NCBI GenBank assembly: GCA_050050615.1
Contig: JASFTV010000010.1
Span: forward strand, 1 to 23,280
From: JASFTV01 sp050050615
GTDB lineage: Bacteria > Desulfobacterota > DSM-4660 > Desulfatiglandales > HGW-15
Reading direction: 5' to 3'
Length of the DNA stretch: 23,280 nucleotides
Both the position numbers and the translations under genes were made by a program. The notes beneath the pieces were generated by a model. It was not told the DNA's origin and searched no databases. It was given only the letters and a program-made list of their open reading frames with translations. Each line of letters opens with the position of its first letter. The stretch's first letter is position 1. This document shows positions 22,162 through 23,280 of this stretch, one piece after another.

Positions 22162-22506
22162 ATGAAACAACGAATCACAGAAAAGGAACCTCGGGAGGAA
22201 GGGGCCGATTCACAGAGACGATTTGAACAGTATAGGAGTGTCGAGTTTTCCATTGACGGCGTTGAATGCCCTCATCAGTTCCGGATTTGGAATCCGGAGC
22301 CAGCCTCTATTTTCGTATTGGTGAGAGAGGACTCTGAAATACTGAGGCGCTTGAAAGTTGGGGACATTATGAAAGCGAAATATTACATGAGTGATGCATT
22401 TGGCCCCATCAAATACATGGATACGGAAATCAGTCACATCACGAAAGAAAACGAAGGGCGATTCAAAGGTCATTGCCTGGTGGGTTTAGCCATCTCTGAT
22501 GGCTAA
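22162..22506 (+). CDS. PilZ-like small protein
   Basis: 114 residues, soluble, starting with a charged leader (MKQRITEKEPREEGADSQ). QRRFEQYRSVEFSIDG, then a strand-rich stretch, EILRRLKVGDIMKAKYY, and HITKENEGRFKGHCLVGLAI at the end resemble single-domain PilZ-like proteins common in deltaproteobacteria. The arginine motif is RRFEQYR rather than clean RxxxR, and the [D/N]xSxxG motif is not present. So cyclic-di-GMP binding is doubtful and this may be a degenerate PilZ. GGGGGAG lies four bases before the ATG, and a sigma-54 promoter stands upstream. It is convergent with asnS. Confidence 0.5.
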   Translation: MKQRITEKEPREEGADSQRRFEQYRSVEFSIDGVECPHQFRIWNPEPASIFVLVREDSEILRRLKVGDIMKAKYYMSDAFGPIKYMDTEISHITKENEGRFKGHCLVGLAISDG

Positions 22507-22575
22507 GCGATGTGAAAAGGCTGTAAACTCCGTGAAAAAAGAAAGCGCTGCTCATTTTTCCCCCACGGACAGTGA

Positions 22576-23280
22576 TCAAAAACTAACGTTCCCCGGGGTC
22601 CTTGGAAAGGGAATTACATCACGGATGTTCGACATGCCGGTAACAAACTGGACAAGTCGCTCAAAACCGAGACCGAAACCGGAATGGGGAACAGAACCGA
22701 ACTTTCTTAATTCCAGGTACCACCAGTAGGGCTCAAGGTCGATGTTTAACTCCTTCATTCTTTCAAGAAGCATGTCATAATCGTCCTCCCGCTGGCTGCC
22801 CCCAATGATCTCTCCTATCTTAGGAACAAGGACATCCATGGCCCGGACGGTCTTTCCGTCCTCATTAACCTTCATGTAAAATGGTTTTATCTGCCTCGGG
22901 TAGTCTGTAAGAACGACCGGTGCTTTGAACACCTTTTCACAAAGGTATCTCTCATGTTCGGCCTGAATATCACTCCCCCAGTCGACGGTAAACTCGAAGG
23001 ACTCCTTTGCCTCTGAAAGGATCTTGATAGCCTCTGTGTAGGTGAGCCGTTTGAAATCCTGGGATACCATTTTCTCTAGTGTCTTAACGGCTGTGGGATC
23101 AATGAAGCGATTGAAAAAACGCATGTCCTCCTGGCAGTTTTCAAGGACATAGCGAAAGAGGTATTTCAGAAATTCCACGGCGAGTTCGACCGCACCGTCC
23201 AAGTCACAGAAGGCCATCTCCGGCTCAATCATCCAGAATTCAGCAAGGTGTCTGGATGTATTCGAATTTTCCGCGCGGAA
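22576..23280 (-). CDS. asnS: Asparaginyl-tRNA synthetase, C-terminal part (partial)
   Basis: The frame runs off the right edge; about 234 residues are present. FRAENSNTSRHLAEFWMIEPEMAF is class II motif 2 with the following acidic loop. FTVDWGSDIQAEHERYLCEKVF, VLTDYPRQIKPFYMKVNEDGKTVRAMDVLVPKIGEIIGGSQRE carries the Asn pocket, and HSGFGLGFERLVQFVTGMSNIRDVIPFPRTPG is motif 3. KPFYMK and FPRTPG favour AsnRS over AspRS. It charges tRNA-Asn in the cytoplasm. The N-terminal anticodon-binding domain is outside the window. Confidence 0.95.
   Translation of the reverse strand, partial: FRAENSNTSRHLAEFWMIEPEMAFCDLDGAVELAVEFLKYLFRYVLENCQEDMRFFNRFIDPTAVKTLEKMVSQDFKRLTYTEAIKILSEAKESFEFTVDWGSDIQAEHERYLCEKVFKAPVVLTDYPRQIKPFYMKVNEDGKTVRAMDVLVPKIGEIIGGSQREDDYDMLLERMKELNIDLEPYWWYLELRKFGSVPHSGFGLGFERLVQFVTGMSNIRDVIPFPRTPGNVSF

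Noticed and set aside
1..23280. CRISPR arrays, transposases, integrases, phage genes
   Set aside because: None found on reading both strands; the accessory-looking signals are limited to short repeats and the AOR/thiF region.

Overview
The window looks like the chromosome of a Gram-negative, probably strictly anaerobic deltaproteobacterium (Desulfobacterota; sulfate-reducer or syntroph type). The support is: kdsB (lipopolysaccharide Kdo activation), the hisC-cmk-rpsA-sppA order with an HU/IHF-type gene nearby, a tungsten-type aldehyde:ferredoxin oxidoreductase, a ComB-family protein, an NtrC-type regulator with a match to the sigma-54 promoter consensus elsewhere in the window, and a long SRP RNA with an Alu domain. 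This is inference from gene content; no marker identifies the species. Most of the window is conserved core genome. There is no phage, IS, CRISPR array, tRNA or rRNA that I can see.

Layout. 1-196 is the end of hflC. 197-449 is non-coding but very structured: a likely terminator followed by four consecutive hairpins, leading into a tandem ACT-domain protein (450-932). A minus-strand operon follows, read from a good sigma-70 type promoter at 4389-4416: fmdB-type zinc ribbon, a second zinc-ribbon protein, queD, kdsB, recJ. A second minus-strand group is the HU/IHF gene (6293-6568), the 4.5S/SRP RNA directly downstream of it (about 5993-6276), then pgeF and a HAD-type nucleotidase. The plus-strand run 7134-12033 is hisC, cmk, rpsA (six S1 domains) and sppA. 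It meets yciO tail to tail.

12807-16540 holds a prepilin peptidase, a two-transmembrane histidine kinase and an NtrC-family response regulator in one plus-strand unit. The regulator carries GAFTDA instead of GAFTGA in the sigma-54 contact loop, and an array of five 8-bp units follows its stop codon. comB (16643-17356) comes next.

The most unusual part is 17549-21761. It holds an E1-like ThiF/HesA protein without the usual zinc cysteines and flanked by a 34-bp inverted repeat, a MoaD-type small modifier ending in Gly-Gly, a 209-residue protein whose N-terminal half looks like a second MoaD-like beta-grasp domain, and an aldehyde:ferredoxin oxidoreductase with its own promoter and terminator. 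Together these could form a local tungstopterin enzyme and sulfur-carrier module, possibly with an uncharacterised beta-grasp partner. The window ends with a PilZ-like gene behind a textbook -24/-12 sigma-54 promoter with an upstream inverted repeat, and the 3' part of asnS.

Several start codons were moved inward from the longest open frame (zinc ribbon, hisC, cmk, thiF, moaD, beta-grasp protein), using Shine-Dalgarno position and where the family similarity begins.
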